This document shows positions 45,401-57,127 of a stretch of 64,000 bases of DNA, one piece after another. The stretch is from positions 1 to 64,000 of the forward strand of contig JAFKAC010000112.1 of NCBI GenBank assembly GCA_025766275.1. The letters run 5' to 3'. The notes under the pieces were generated by a model that saw only the letters and a program-made list of their open reading frames with translations, made no database searches and had not been told where the DNA came from. Positions within the stretch are counted from its first letter, which is position 1, and every line of letters starts with the position of its first letter. The translations under genes and the position numbers were made by a program. The stretch is from Lactarius indigo (Eukaryota > Basidiomycota > Agaricomycetes > Russulales > Russulaceae).

Positions 45401-46040
45401 CTCAAAGAACTTCACTGTTCAAAGAATTTACTATCACCAAAAAGCAGAAAAAGGAAGACCCTAACTTGAAGGCCCACTTACAGGCAATCCTGTCTTATCC
45501 TGGAATAGGGCCAGATCCCACATATATGTGCTGGGGAAAGTGCCCTCTTTCTGATGGTGCCACCCTTACAAGCCAGCTCTATGAGCTTTCAAGAAGGTCC
45601 ACCTCACGCTCCTCTAGGTACTTTGAGGCTCAGCTAGGCCTATTACAGTCAAAAGATGAGCCTACAGATGAAACACAGATAGAAGTGGAGAAGACTAAAC
45701 CAATATTTGGAGAAGCCTTAGCCTTCTATACTATTGCTGGCCTCTCCCTTGTTGTCTATCATCCATTGATAGAGCGCCACCAAAGGTTTGGAAGATGGTC
45801 TGGAAAGTGGTCATCAGCAGTATTTGCCCTTGAGACATCAGCAATAGTCAGCCTTATTGGGATCTGGACTTACAAAGATAATGTTCATATTTTGCGAAGA
45901 CACCCAGGACTTACCCTACTGACCCCAGATGAATGTGGTCTTGATGGTGAAGTTGACTTGAAGATATCGTACTAGGCTCACCTGTATTTATATAACCTAT
46001 GTGTTTAGCTACAGAAACAGTGATGGCAGAAATGACATAC
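42440..46040 (+). mobile_element. Plavaka-like DNA transposon, ends not resolved
   Basis: The transposase at 42552-45975 implies an element, and base composition changes sharply near 46045 where the GC-rich Copia LTR begins. I could not identify terminal inverted repeats or a target duplication, so both borders are approximate. The left border lies within the 115 bp before the host ATG. Confidence 0.5.
42552..45975 (+). CDS. tnp2-type transposase (CACTA/Plavaka-like)
   Basis: Exons up to 42933, 42991-43062, 43123-44427 and 44480-45975 keep frame across three introns. Translation starts at 42552 or, more likely, at the in-frame ATG 42669; from there it is about 1,045 residues. The N-terminus carries a small cysteine motif (HTCQCSKCYG) followed by VTKRTIESHL, common at the start of agaricomycete transposases. 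After an acidic serine-rich linker comes the tnp2 region, with ISGDGAQLTMKKQSDVW, LPPNMRSKAANI, IPGPSSPGN, the acidic site SFDAYSG and AGHMARYGCRFS. These are the landmarks of the CACTA-superfamily TPase. Later ATCERAIGDIGHGIRSKK is also typical. Composition is AT-rich and CpG-poor compared with the host gene next door. No inactivating change was seen. Confidence 0.85.
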
Positions 46041-46679
46041 CGGCTGTGCTTGTGTCTTAAGTGGCGGATTCGTTCCGCCGGAGGTCCGAGCGGCGGTAGC
46101 GTTCGCGCGTACCACGCTCGGCCTCGGGCACTTTCCGTTCAACCATGCCCGAATTTTTGGACCCGCCCCATAGGGGCTTGTGCGTTTCCGGTCTTCGAAT
46201 ATTCTCGCGTGTTCTATGAGCTTCACTACGATACGTTTTACAGATTCGGAAAGCTGCTTTAAGCAGCTATGATGTGTATGTACTTTACTATGACTTCATA
46301 TTCTCGAAGTTTCCCGCGCGTTTTCCCCTCCCGTCTGAAGGACGGTTTGCAGCCACGAATGGGAAGCAAGCGCGACCTGTATTTGCTTCGGTATCGAGCC
46401 CGATGGTCTGTGCGTCTGCCCGAACTACTATACGACTCCCCGAGCATTCTTACTCATATGCCGACTCGTTTTTGAAAAAAACGTTTCATATTATTGTACT
46501 TGTATTTATAAAAACGGCTCAAAAAGAGCCCACAAATGTAACGCAGCCTCGTCTTGACTCGTCTACTCCCCGTCTGCTTCCAACGCGAATACTCGCGCTC
46601 GTATTTTCTTCACTCACTACTCTCGCGGTCACTCGCACGTGACCGCCCCCTTACTCCGGCGTCGTCCTTAACCTTACCA
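46040..46679 (+). repeat. Copia 5' LTR (left border approximate)
   Basis: The right border is set by the primer-binding site at 46680; the LTR ends ...TTACCA. A TATTTATAAAA promoter box lies near 46505. The left border is estimated from the change to GC-rich sequence near 46045-46050 because the partner LTR is outside the window. Confidence 0.6.
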
Positions 46680-46693
46680 GGTTATGGGCCCTG
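46680..46693 (+). promoter_or_regulatory. Copia primer-binding site (initiator tRNA-Met half)
   Basis: GGTTATGGGCCCTG abuts the LTR. GGTTATGGGCCCAG, the complement of the anticodon stem-loop of initiator tRNA-Met, is the known primer site of Drosophila copia and relatives; this differs by one base near the end. Confidence 0.75.
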
Positions 46694-46763
46694 CTGCTGC
46701 CCAATAAATCAGTACGAGCTCCTATATTTTCAAAACACTTACTTTTTGTGAGACGGGTGAACA

Positions 46764-46907
46764 ATGGCTATGATGAACGACGAGTACAAGATGAACATAC
46801 TCAAGTTAGCGGCCGACGGGTCAAATTGGGTGACGTACCGAGACCGCATGAAATATGCGCTCGATACGCGCGGGTGGTCCGACCATTTGACGGACACCAC
46901 CGTCACA
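46764..46907 (+). pseudogene. Copia gag, N-terminal fragment (48 codons)
   Basis: Starts MAMMNDEYKMNILKLAADGS and continues through the W-x4-R-x4-AL pattern typical of Copia Gag N-termini. The frame stops at TAA 46908-46910 just outside the KDZ inverted repeat. The rest of the protein resumes near 59878. Confidence 0.88.
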
Positions 46908-46918
46908 TAATGATCAGC

Positions 46919-47075
46919 GGTGGCTTATGTAATTGATACCCCCAGCCGACGGTGAGAATCTTCTGTAATTCATACTCAGCCGGCGCCGGCCGACGTCGGA
47001 GAATCCGACGTAATTGATAGTCCAACCGGCGCCGGCTGGAAGCGGGGTGTCCGCTTTTCGATTATTAGCACACAC
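46919..47075. repeat. KDZ left terminal inverted repeat
   Basis: Begins GGTGGCTTATGTAATTGATA and ends near CGATTATTAGCA. It contains nested GCCGGCGCCGGC-type palindromes and two CGG-N5-CCG sites (46997, 47043). It matches the reverse complement of the right end with about one mismatch in the part I aligned (AGCCGACGG versus AACCGACGG). Confidence 0.92.
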
Positions 47076-47607
47076 AAGTCGAAACATGCCTCATAGTAAC
47101 ACATATTAGTGACAGGAAGTACAGGGAATATGGATATACAAGGGACGACAAAAGGAACTCAGTGAATGGATGTGGGGGTATGCTTTTATGGTCTGTTGAT
47201 TGTGAAACAAGTCAATAAGATGTTTAGAGAGTTTGGATGAAATTGTAATAAGTCCTTACTACTCCAGGAGTTGGAATCAGTGGTCGTGATCATTATTTGA
47301 TTGAGGGTAATATTCACATAGAATGAATAGATATAGAAAGGCTATACAAATGTGAAGGGGTTGGAAGATACCATCCCTCATGAATGGACATGACTCGGTG
47401 CCTAACCAGCTAATATACCCAAGAATACACCTTGCATTGGCTGGTATCCATATGTGTCCAGTGGATCTATGATTGTAGCAGAGTCGGACACTCCGTCAAT
47501 GTCACCATATACATACTTCTATCCATCTGAATATATTAACATAAGAGTATGGATATCCTGCAAAGAACTGATATCTATCCATATGTAAAATAATGGGAAT
47601 GCATGTG
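47076..47607. other. KDZ left subterminal non-coding region
   Basis: About 530 bp between the left TIR and the transposase stop. AT-rich, almost free of CpG except at one CGG-N5-CCG site (47485). No gene seen. Confidence 0.5.
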
Positions 47608-50600
47608 TTAGAACAAGTGGATTGATTTAACTTTACAATGCTTTAATGGAGCATCTGTGATTGGGGTGAGGGCCTTAACTGAGCTTCTGGAGAGTTCTTC
47701 CCATGCATGCATCTGATATGATGCATATGCTTGGTGCCCCTTAAGCGAATCCTGTGCAGCAATGGTCATGAGCTTCTTCCACATCTTTGCCTTGGCATGG
47801 AAGTATGCAGGGACCCATTCAGCTTCATTATGGATGCTGTGCTGCTCCTCCAACCATCGTTCAAACTGTGCCCTTGCACGGAGCCAATGAACCCTTTCAA
47901 CTGTTAAATAATTGAGTCCATCAATATAAGCACTGATGAATATGAGAACCTACAATCATCCATCCATGTTCCATCATCTTCAACAGTGTGGCCAAACCCC
48001 CAGATCCAGGATGTTTGCTTGTTACGCTGTCCTATTGGCTCTGATCCAAGAACCAAGGTTGCTACATGGAAGTCCTCTGCACGTAATCTTGGAAGGTCCT
48101 GTAGATTCATTGATGCCTGTCGGAGACTCCGGTATGCATCACGTGCCATGCTGTATATGCGTGCATGCTCATGGACAGTAGTATCAACACTGTGTATGGC
48201 ATTCCAAGCACGGGTCTTTGTCTGCTGTGTGTTAGCAGGTCTAACCTGAGTGCGGAACAGAGCTGACTTGAATCCAAGGGCAAGGCGGATCCTGTGAATG
48301 GAATCACTGGCTTGTGCATGGCGTAGCTGTACCTCCTTCCTGGCAAGAGATTGGGCTCCATGCTTGACACACCATTCCCATCCAAGGGATGAGGGAAGAA
48401 GAATGGGAAGATCTTCTGGATTGATGCCATCCATCCCAGATCCATCCAATGCCTGATGAGTGTGATGATGGAAATCATGACCTGAATGATTGTCATCTGT
48501 ATTATCGGGAGGTCCGAGATCATCCACATGGTCGTACTCTTCATAATTACCCAATGGTGATATTGGGGAATCATCTGTGAGTTTCTGTTGGAGGAGGAAA
48601 GAATCTCCCTGATGCTCAAATATGTCAATGAGCTTCTGGAGGCGACTCCGCTTATTTTCAATGACTTGGACCTCCTCTGTGTTGATCTTTGGACCATATG
48701 CCCGTAGTTGATATCTGATGGCCAGTCTTCACAGGACGTCAGCCAACAGTCACATATACCATTGAAGGGACCAACTGTAGCTCCTGAATCTTTATCCCAC
48801 AAGAAATCCAAGATGTTTGCCCATGAGTAGTAATATCTCTACTTTCCTCTGAAATCAGTTGTTGCTGGATTTCTGCACGAGAGGGAGCTAATGATATTCA
48901 TCAGTGTAGAATAGATTGGTTTATTGGGTAACAATACCTTTGGATGATGCTGTATCATATATGTCCATTAAAGTAGGGTCTTCATACCTGTTAGATTGAG
49001 CATGGTTCTCTGCCTCAAGCCATCGCTTGGTCTTCTTCCTGAAGCGTGCATTGAGTGTATTGAATGTCTCAGCACTGAGATCTATTCCAGTTTCCATGCG
49101 CTTCCACCGCTTCAGAAGTGATGGAACTGGAACATGGATTATTATATTAGAATGTAGCATGGATATGGATGTGACAGACCAATGCGGACCATCTTCTTCC
49201 AATTGGAATGGTTCATGTGTGCATCCAAGACCTCCTGGCGATGGGCCAGGGACATCCCGCGGATACTCCGTGAGATATTATTGAGTGGTGCCCACAATGT
49301 CTCAATGATCTCCCCATCCACCTGCTTCGCTCCAGGAATATAGCTTGGTGAAAAGCGGGGTAAGCATGAATCTTGATGGCCATGAATATGAAAGAGGCCA
49401 ATCCCAGTCCGAAGTTGTAAAGAGCTAGACAGAGATAACTCTGGGCTCTTTTCCACCCTTTCCCTGAAGTGGACACCATATTGGCACATGATGTCATACA
49501 TAACCAGGGCCACAGGGATGTCCTCCATGTTGTAGGAGAGGGCCTTGCAAAGGCTATAGTCCATATTTATTTGCCTAGCATAAGAGCGATGTCATATCCA
49601 CACCTAGAGTCTTTAAACATTGGACATACCTCTCTCCCTTCTGGAAGTCAACTACAGATGTAGGGACAAAGAATCCATGACAGCATGCGGTTGCCCCGAT
49701 GCCTGTAACATCAAGGTGTGGACGACTTGAATTGGCCTGTTCAATGGCCCTATATGTGTTACATGTGCTGGGCTATGAGAATATAAGACAACAGTCACTG
49801 TCAATAGTATCTGACATACCTGGGAAATCTCTTGCCCACTATGCAGGTGAGCCTTATATGAATTGGGATTTGCCATGAAGGCCATCCCTGCCGACAGCGG
49901 AACGTCCGCTTCCCCAGTTCTGCATCTCATATGCTCTGCTGAGAAGTTACCATCCATTATAAATGTTCGGATGAGCTGATTCCTTTGAGCAAGTCAACAA
50001 TGGGATATTTGACATGTTTAATGAATGCATACGGTTCATCATTATATCTGTCCTTCCAATCATCAGGTAGATTGATACCTGGCTGTGGACAGGCTGGACA
50101 GAATATGGCCATGGATCCATCATTAGCGGGGTCCCCGACTTGGAGATGTCCCAGACCATTCTGAATCCTATTCCTTAAATCTCGCCATTGCCTGGATGCT
50201 CTCAAGAGCTGTTTGTAGAGATTCTGTAAATGTTTATCAGTGATACAGTATGTGGTGCTGGGATGGCATTGTAACATACTGGGACATGGTCAGGGAACAT
50301 CCAATTGGTGATGCTCTGAAGCTTAGAGTAGTACTGTTGTGCAGTTGTCTTGCACTCCAGGTTGTCAGCCAAGAAGTCATCCAGAACTGAGAAGGTAAAT
50401 GCAGTCTCAATCTGCTTGAAGGTTGAAGGAAATATTCCAGCTTGGAGTAGTTGCTCATCATCGGCACCAGCATTGGGGCATATGCAGAAGAGTACATCCA
50501 TATCAAAGACACCTGTCTGATTGACAATTGTGATCAGTGGATTGCCTGACTTTGCGGTCCGTGTGCGTCTTGTGTTTCCCTCAGAGGGATCCAACACATC

Positions 50601-51478
50601 CCCAGGAAAGTCATACAATGTGTCTGAAATCCCATGCATATCCTCAAGAGCTTGCAAAGGAGGTTGCGGGCCTCCCGAGGAATGGGCCTGCTCCTCCTCA
50701 ACAGATATTAGTGATGTAGACCGAGTGTGTCGGGACCTCCGCCTGCTTGTCTGTGGCTCTTTAGCTGCTTGAACTCCCTGGGTATAGATAAGTGCATATG
50801 ACATTTCATAGGACTGATGTATTCATACCTCTACTGTAAGTGGGCATGGCTTTCCATCATGACCCAAACAGAGCTTAAATCCAATTGATATTAATGATAT
50901 TGGTGCAAAGTGTGTGCCAGTCCAGCGGGACATCCGATGGAATGGGGATCTTGTATGTATTTGAAGGCAACATTCCTTGCAAAAGTAGTTACCTCCAACA
51001 CAGTCGGAACACTTGATCTGCATTGACATGGTGCACATGGAGCATTTTGGGGCCCTTGTCAAACCCTCCATCTCTAGTAACAGGTGAAGATATCTGCTCC
51101 GGATGTCTATCCATTGGCCCATATGTGTCCGCAATGGTGTCTGTAAATGATCAGTATTTGATGGATGATGAAGGGTATTGTGTCGCATACATGTGGTTGG
51201 GGTTGTGTGTCATCAAGTTGAAGGTCTTGCATGTCAGCTTCATATGGTTCTATGGGTTGAAGGGTATGTGACTCCTGAACCCCCTGCGTTTGTTGCTTGG
51301 ATGACTGCTCCTCAACTATTGTAGCTTGGTTTGAAGCCTGGCCTGACTTCTTCTGCTTTGAAGAATGGAATGGGACCTCCTTCACAGTGGTTCGGAGTCC
51401 CCGCTTAGACTTTGATGTTTTAGAGACAACCTCAGAGACATCTCCCATAGGAATGGTAAAGGTGTTCTTGCGAGGCAT
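47608..51478 (-). CDS. KDZ transposase with CxC2 cysteine cluster
   Basis: Roughly 1,000 residues from about ten exons; ATG at 51478 (MPRKNTFTIPMGD). Seen in order: CxC2-type zinc motif near 51100-50990 with cysteine pairs CSMC, CSDC, CKEC and then IHTRSPFHR; the block from TGVFDMDVLFCICPN to TAFTFSVLDDFLADNLECK; the first catalytic aspartate in FIMDGNFSAEHM; then STCNTYRAIEQAN, ATACCHGFFVPTSVVDFQ, GERRQINMDYSL; the second in VMYDIMCQYGVHF; HIHGHQDSCLPRFSP; and the glutamate in VDGEIIETLWAPLNNISR. These are the D, D, E and flanking signatures of the KDZ family, cut-and-paste transposases expanded in Agaricomycetes. The exon junction around 50000-50040 is not fully resolved; other junctions I checked keep frame. 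The C-terminal third is a long helical tail. Sites of the CGG-N5-CCG motif lie within its exons. Confidence 0.9.
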
Positions 51479-51687
51479 GATAGACAGTTTCAATGGAGTT
51501 AGGAGGATATGGATGATAGCAATTGGGACAGCATCAATCCTTTCACGCATTAAATACATTTACAACACCTTGGATATTCTACACATTGGAATATTGGGCT
51601 CGCTGCACAATCATACACCTGAAGAATGTGTACCCAATTCTAATCTGAAACTGTGGAGTGTATCTGATAGGAATACCATCATCTGTT

Positions 51688-52295
51688 CTATGTCATTTCG
51701 GGTGCTCCGAAACTACCGCTACCATTATCAACACCTTCAGATCCTGATGCCATCTCTGATGCATGTGGGGAGTGACCTTGATACTGTCCATCTTGTGTTT
51801 CACTTGTCGTTTGTGACATATTGATTCCCTCTGTTTCACATAGTGCCCTTACCATAAGGGAGATATCCTTAAGATCCATGCACATCTCCTCTGTCTCCAA
51901 TATGAGGTCTGCATGCTCCTGACCATGTCAGACATGTTAAGTGGTTCCATATTATCGTGTACATACCATATGGTCATTGGGCAGACTTGCATGGTCCACA
52001 TGGGCAGGGGAATGTGGTTCGATGGAGTCAGGTTTCAGGTTAATGGTTTCAGCATTAGAATCTGATCCATACATGTCATCTTCATCAAATGACATTGCAT
52101 CGGAGGAAGAGCTATCAACTGGATCGGAAAACATGGTGGGTGGATGTTTGGAGTATGCTTGGGGAGTCCGCCTATCCCTCAAGTGGGTTTTCTGATTCTT
52201 ATGGTGGGTTCCTGGGATAGTGGCAATTAGTGAATATTCATGGAAGTACCTGAAATGGAGGGCATACGTTTTACTTTGGATGTGGATGGCTGCAT
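51688..52295 (-). CDS. Small acidic serine-rich protein of the KDZ element
   Basis: ATG at 52295 (MQPSTSKVKRMPSIS), then exons covering about 52210-51967 and 51919-51688, joined by short GT/AG introns; about 170 residues. Contains SSSSDAMSFDEDDMYGSD, NLKPDSIEPHSPAHVD and an SQTTSETQDGQ tail. It is strongly acidic, with no cysteine cluster or membrane segment. Not recognised. It lies between the transposase and the Zn-cluster gene, all transcribed leftwards, and may be an accessory or activation-domain-like subunit, which is inference. Confidence 0.6.
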
Positions 52296-53136
52296 GGTGT
52301 ATAATGTAGTCTAGCTGTTACACGGTATAAATATCCCCTAATTGAACTATCATGTGTGGAACACAGTTACATGTTTGCCTCATATGTAGGAGCATTGTGT
52401 ATGCCATCTAGTATCATGCCGGACTCCCCATCTAATCGCACAACTATCTCCCATACGTGTTTTGCGAATCCCTGTAGCATTACATCTAATACAGGTATCA
52501 CAATACCCACCAAACCACATACGGATATCCCATGCATTACAGCGGGGTCCCCGCCACACTGTACGCATATTTGTAACAAATATATTTGATTGTTTGATGC
52601 AGATGTCACATAGACCTTCAGATATACCACAAGGAAATAACAAACATATTGAAGCAGGGTTCTGGACTGTTGCATATGTAAAACATGTTTTATGTGTACC
52701 AGGTAGCAATTGTAATACAGTCCCACACAACGCTTCAATCAGCATATCCAATTGAGCGGACCTCCCGACACATCACATGACACCTTCCCATCATACATTG
52801 ATACAGGGACCCCAAACTGTTGCATATGGAAAATGTAAATCTAGATACAGTCCCACACGACACGTCATCAGGTATCCCCCAATACCACATGATGCTCTCC
52901 TATTCATAGAAGCGGGGACCCCGACACATCACACGTATCACGCCTGCTTCAAATACAAGTCATCATATATTCGAAACGAAGGCCCCTTAGTCACTGGATC
53001 ACATGGTGATTATTACGTTGATATGGTCACATGCAAACAGTCCTGACACATCATATATTTCGACCCTCAATGGGCCGGACCTCCCGAACATGCGTTTACA
53101 GAATAGTATACATCATTTAAATAGAAACACTCCATT
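52296..53136. other. KDZ internal spacer
   Basis: No gene seen. Holds four CGG-N5-CCG sites (52543, 52757, 52913, 53076) plus near-matches with CCA in place of CCG at 52429 and 52512. It should include the promoter of the acidic-protein gene. Confidence 0.5.
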
Positions 53137-54874
53137 CTAAGCCACAGGACCAGCCGATGATGACCCACCAGATATTCCAGATGGGGTCAGACGTCCCCCT
53201 GAGGCAACGCTCTCCCCTGTAATGTGGATGAGCCTGTGTTTCCGATTCAGATGATATAAGTGCTTACCTGATGGTTGGCGAGAGCGGCTTGGGGGTGCAC
53301 TTGAAAGGGAAGAAGGAGGCCGAATGTCAGAGAGAGTGAGGCCAGACATATGTGCTCCAACTGATGAGGTCGACTGGACACCAGGGGATACTGAGCGACG
53401 ATTGGTGGGGGGCATCCCGACACCAGGAATCGATGTCGATTCGATACCCTGGTGAGACAGGAGTTTCCCAACCATAAGCCGTGTGTCATGCGAATCCTGG
53501 CGTGTGTTTACGACCTCAAATAGCACACGGTCTACTGTCTGAGTGACATCACCAAGTTTCGATGTCAATGACTCCACTTTGCGCTCCAGTGCATCAACGC
53601 GGGAGTCCCCGAAGCTTCCTACTAGGTGTGTGATGCATGTGGGTTTCGTTTACGCTTGCAGAAAACAGGTGGGACGTACCCGGGGACCCCGCTCCCATCG
53701 ATGGTGTTGATCTGGCCTCCATTGCACGATGCAGCGGGATGGCCCACGTCGCAGGGGGTTCACATGGCTTGTGCCTCTGCGCACACTTCACACATGCGAT
53801 TGACCGCTTATTGGCCTGGGCTTTGCATTCAGAATCCCCAAAATGGATGCAGGGGCCACAGCGGTCCTACAAGTAGTGCACATATACATCAGATCGTTAT
53901 TTGGATGCAGGAGGATGGAATAAGAATACTTACATTCCCATAGGCAACAATATCACCAGCATCCGTACGCTGACGTTGTGTGGGTCGAGGGGGAGATGCC
54001 TGCTCCACTTCGACACGTGGAACGGGGGGGTTCTGATGTGGGACCGTTTCGGATGCTTCTCCCGGGTTGCCCGGTGAATCGCGTTTCGTTCCTCGCAGCG
54101 CATATGGAGCAGTGTGGCGTTTGGATGGAGCATCGGCCGGGCGGTCCGACGAACGTGTCTGTATGGCACGTGCCTTTACTGTGCCTCGTGTATTGTGTAC
54201 GGGTGGGGGGGTGGCCGGGGGGTCCGGGGGTTCCGGGGGGTCCGTGGAGGCGGAAGGAGGGGCAAGTGTCAATCGTGAAGACGACGACTGGGATGGGAGA
54301 TTGTCAACTGTAGCTGTGCATGAGGATGTGAATAGGTATGAATCGATACAATATATCTGACACACATTCTGAGGGCATCTGTGGTATGGTGTTCTCTTCG
54401 AGCCACCACATCTTGCTCGGATGGAGGCCATCCAGATATGAGTTCAGATCAAGGGATGAGAGTTTGAGGTGCCAGTCCGGGTTCTCCGACGATACATATT
54501 CACAAAGCGTAGTAATGTATTCAGTTGTTAGTATGAACCAATCAGGGTAGCGGTCCTCTATTGCAGCTGACTGCCACTCGGTCCCAATGACCTGGATGAT
54601 CGGATGGACACGGGGGGTCTTGGAATGTATCCCATAGCCCGCAAATATCGAATTAATGGTTCTCTGAATAGCATACCATTAGATACATCGCATATGCGTT
54701 GAGGATATTAAATCGACTCACCACTTCTTGGTTGATCTTTGTATCCATTATGTCCAGCTCCATTGGTGACGGACCAGTCTCCTCCACACGTTTCATGGCA
54801 GCCATGAACTTAGCTGCTATGGTGAGCAACTGAACTTCATGCTTTGTCAATTCGGATGGGCCTTTCCTACCCAT
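53137..54874 (-). CDS. Zn(II)2Cys6-like protein with coiled coil (putative KDZ DNA-binding regulator)
   Basis: ATG at 54874 (MGRKGPSELTKHEVQLLTI). At least six exons join in frame to about 460 residues, stop at 53137. The middle is Pro/Ser/Arg-rich. An exon near 53875-53685 then reads DRCGPCIHFGDSEC and later IACVKCAQRHKPCEPP. The six cysteines are spaced C-X2-C-X7-C-X10-C-X2-C-X6-C, close to the Zn2Cys6 fungal consensus (C-X2-C-X6-C-X5-12-C-X2-C-X6-8-C). About 30 residues later is a heptad-like stretch, VDALERKVESLTSKLGDVTQ, as expected for a dimerising Gal4-type protein. The tail is Ser/Gly-rich. Family knowledge: such dimers bind inverted CGG triplets. Inference: this protein reads the CGG-N5-CCG sites that fill the element, several of them inside this gene. 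The cluster is internal rather than N-terminal, which is unusual for Gal4-type regulators. Confidence 0.75.
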
Positions 54875-55133
54875 TGAGCGTGGGGGTGTCTAATGTGAAT
54901 GATAGCGAAGTCACAGATGGAAGCGCCTCAGACGGAAGCACCTTGAAACGTTTGGGGGTCCCACTATTGATTATCGATCTCCTCTGGTATCCGGGAACCC
55001 CGAAATCTGATTTAGGAAATTTGGAAAATATATATCCGATTGATCCGAAGATCAAGCGATGACTGTGGTGACTAGATATGATATATATCTACGCAGGTGG
55101 CGAGCTCCAATATCCCACAGAGACCCCTCCAGT

Positions 55134-56081
55134 ATGTCTGATACCTCTCGTGGTTCGCGTTCGCGATCTCGTGCAGCTGCGGGAACCCCGCAGTCTCAAC
55201 AAGCGTCACCAAAGCCTCAGTCTATGGGCCCTCCATCGAAACAGCGTTCTGAAGCATCCGGGGTGTCCACTGGCTTTGAATTCCTATCCAAGGTACCGTC
55301 GCCTGTCGTACCTATTCCATCTGGGCCACGTCTTTCGGATACCCCGCGGGTGTGTAACTGTATTTACATATTCGACAGCACTAACAGTGTGTTGTATAGG
55401 ATGATGGCAAGCGCAAGAAGAGGCGCACACCCTCTCCACCCAAAGACTTTATGGATCGCATCCCACTCTCACAACGTGTTATCCGTGAACCCACTGTGGT
55501 CGCTAAGCCTGTATCACCAGCACCTGAGATCATCTCTATTGATGATCAACCAAGTGACGCTCCAACTGCGGGTGCCCCGACAGGTTCCCCAACGTCAGCA
55601 GGACTTGCTCTGAGCGTATGTGATAATTACCCATCGTCTATAGCTTATCTGATGCATCATATAAAAGTCACAGATAGCTGATACGATGGACGTCGATGAT
55701 CCAGGGAGTTCTGTTCAGCGTGCAATCACCCCATCGCAGTCGGACGCCCCGAAACGCAAGGTACGTATATACAATTACATACGACTATTCTATTAATCTG
55801 TACAAATGGTCAAGGCCGCCGGGAGGTCCGCCCCTCGTGCACGAACTGGGGGGATACCCCCATCCACCCGTACAATCAAGCATCGAATGGGCATCACCAT
55901 CCCTGCGTCTCCCCTCCCTGAGGACCTCGGAAACGTCGAGTCCAGGATTGAGAGATGCAAGCTGACACTTGCTGATGTGTGGGATGAGCTCACAGAGCTG
56001 CGGGGTCGAGTTCAAGCAATCAATGACTCAATCCTGAAGACTTTGATTGATCTGGAGAATATGGCGAAATACTTGGAGTAA
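55134..56081 (+). CDS. KDZ-encoded coiled-coil protein
   Basis: ATG at 55134 (MSDTSRGSRSRSRAAAG). Four exons joined by short introns, about 230-240 residues, ending at 56081. An Arg/Ser/Pro-rich first half (KRKKRRTPSPPKDFMDR suggests a nuclear signal) is followed by a C-terminal helix LGNVESRIERCKLTLADVW continuing ELRGRVQAINDSILKTLIDL, a probable coiled coil. Divergent from the Zn-cluster gene, with which it shares a promoter region of about 260 bp. Not recognised. Six CGG-N5-CCG sites fall within it. Confidence 0.6.
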
Positions 56082-57127
56082 GGACTGTAACTATGTAGCA
56101 CATGTATTGTGATCGTCTTGCATGTGTCGGTAACAATATCACGCATTGAGATCATGTTTCGGTACCATTTTGGTACCAATTTGGTACCATGTCGGAGTGT
56201 CCGCAACCATTAAATACATCAGTTATGTAACGTGTCTGACATGCGGACTTCCCACGTCCCTTTGTTCATATTTACCTTTGATATTTACCTTTGTCTCTTA
56301 AGATGACGTGATATGTACATGTCGGGAGGTCCGGCGTATCAGATACGCTTGATGACATATTAGTTCAGACCATGTCAAAACACTACTTGCCGCATGAATC
56401 ACTAGGAACTATCTACGATGTCCATATCAAACGCGTGCCACAGATGGGATGTTTCAGATCCCCAGTTTGATGTATGGATGTATGGGAGAATGCCACGTGA
56501 TATGTCAGGTGGCCCAACACACCTGAAATATCGATGACATGCTGTGCAGGACCGAATCTGATACGTACAATGTGTCGGGGTCCCCGATGCAACAGGTGAG
56601 ACATCGTCATATGATGTACTATGTGAGCAGGAGGCACGATCTCCTTGCACAAGCATGTCTAGCCAAATATGAAATATATGTGAAGCCATGCATCATATTC
56701 ACACCCCCTCCTTGATGTATAGGCTCAGTACCATTTCTCATTGATATACATCCTATTCTCCATGTAGATAGCTGTCACGATTCATCAAAAGCGGGAGGTC
56801 CGCTCTTGAGGTACAAGCATATCTAGCCCATGTGTGAAACATATGTGAAACCATAATTCATGTCCATATTTCCCATCCATGTCATGTGGCACCTCTCACC
56901 CAGATCCGTATTCAAACCCATTGAAACCTGTTATATTATCTTACCACATATATTAACCTATGTGTCCCTGTTTTACCCTCACTATATCCCGATTGCCAGT
57001 GTCCATATTTTGTTTTCTGATCCAACACAACCAAACTACTGTCATGTATTTAAACTACTTCATGCTCAATATATCTATCCACACACACCGTATCCATATC
57101 CTCTGATCACCTTTGATTAATATCCCC
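56082..57127. other. KDZ internal spacer, 1 kb
   Basis: No gene seen. Contains four CGG-N5-CCG sites (56193, 56323, 56576, 56792) and three GGTACC hexamers within 30 bp near 56160-56190. Probable promoter region of the gene at 57128. Confidence 0.5.
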
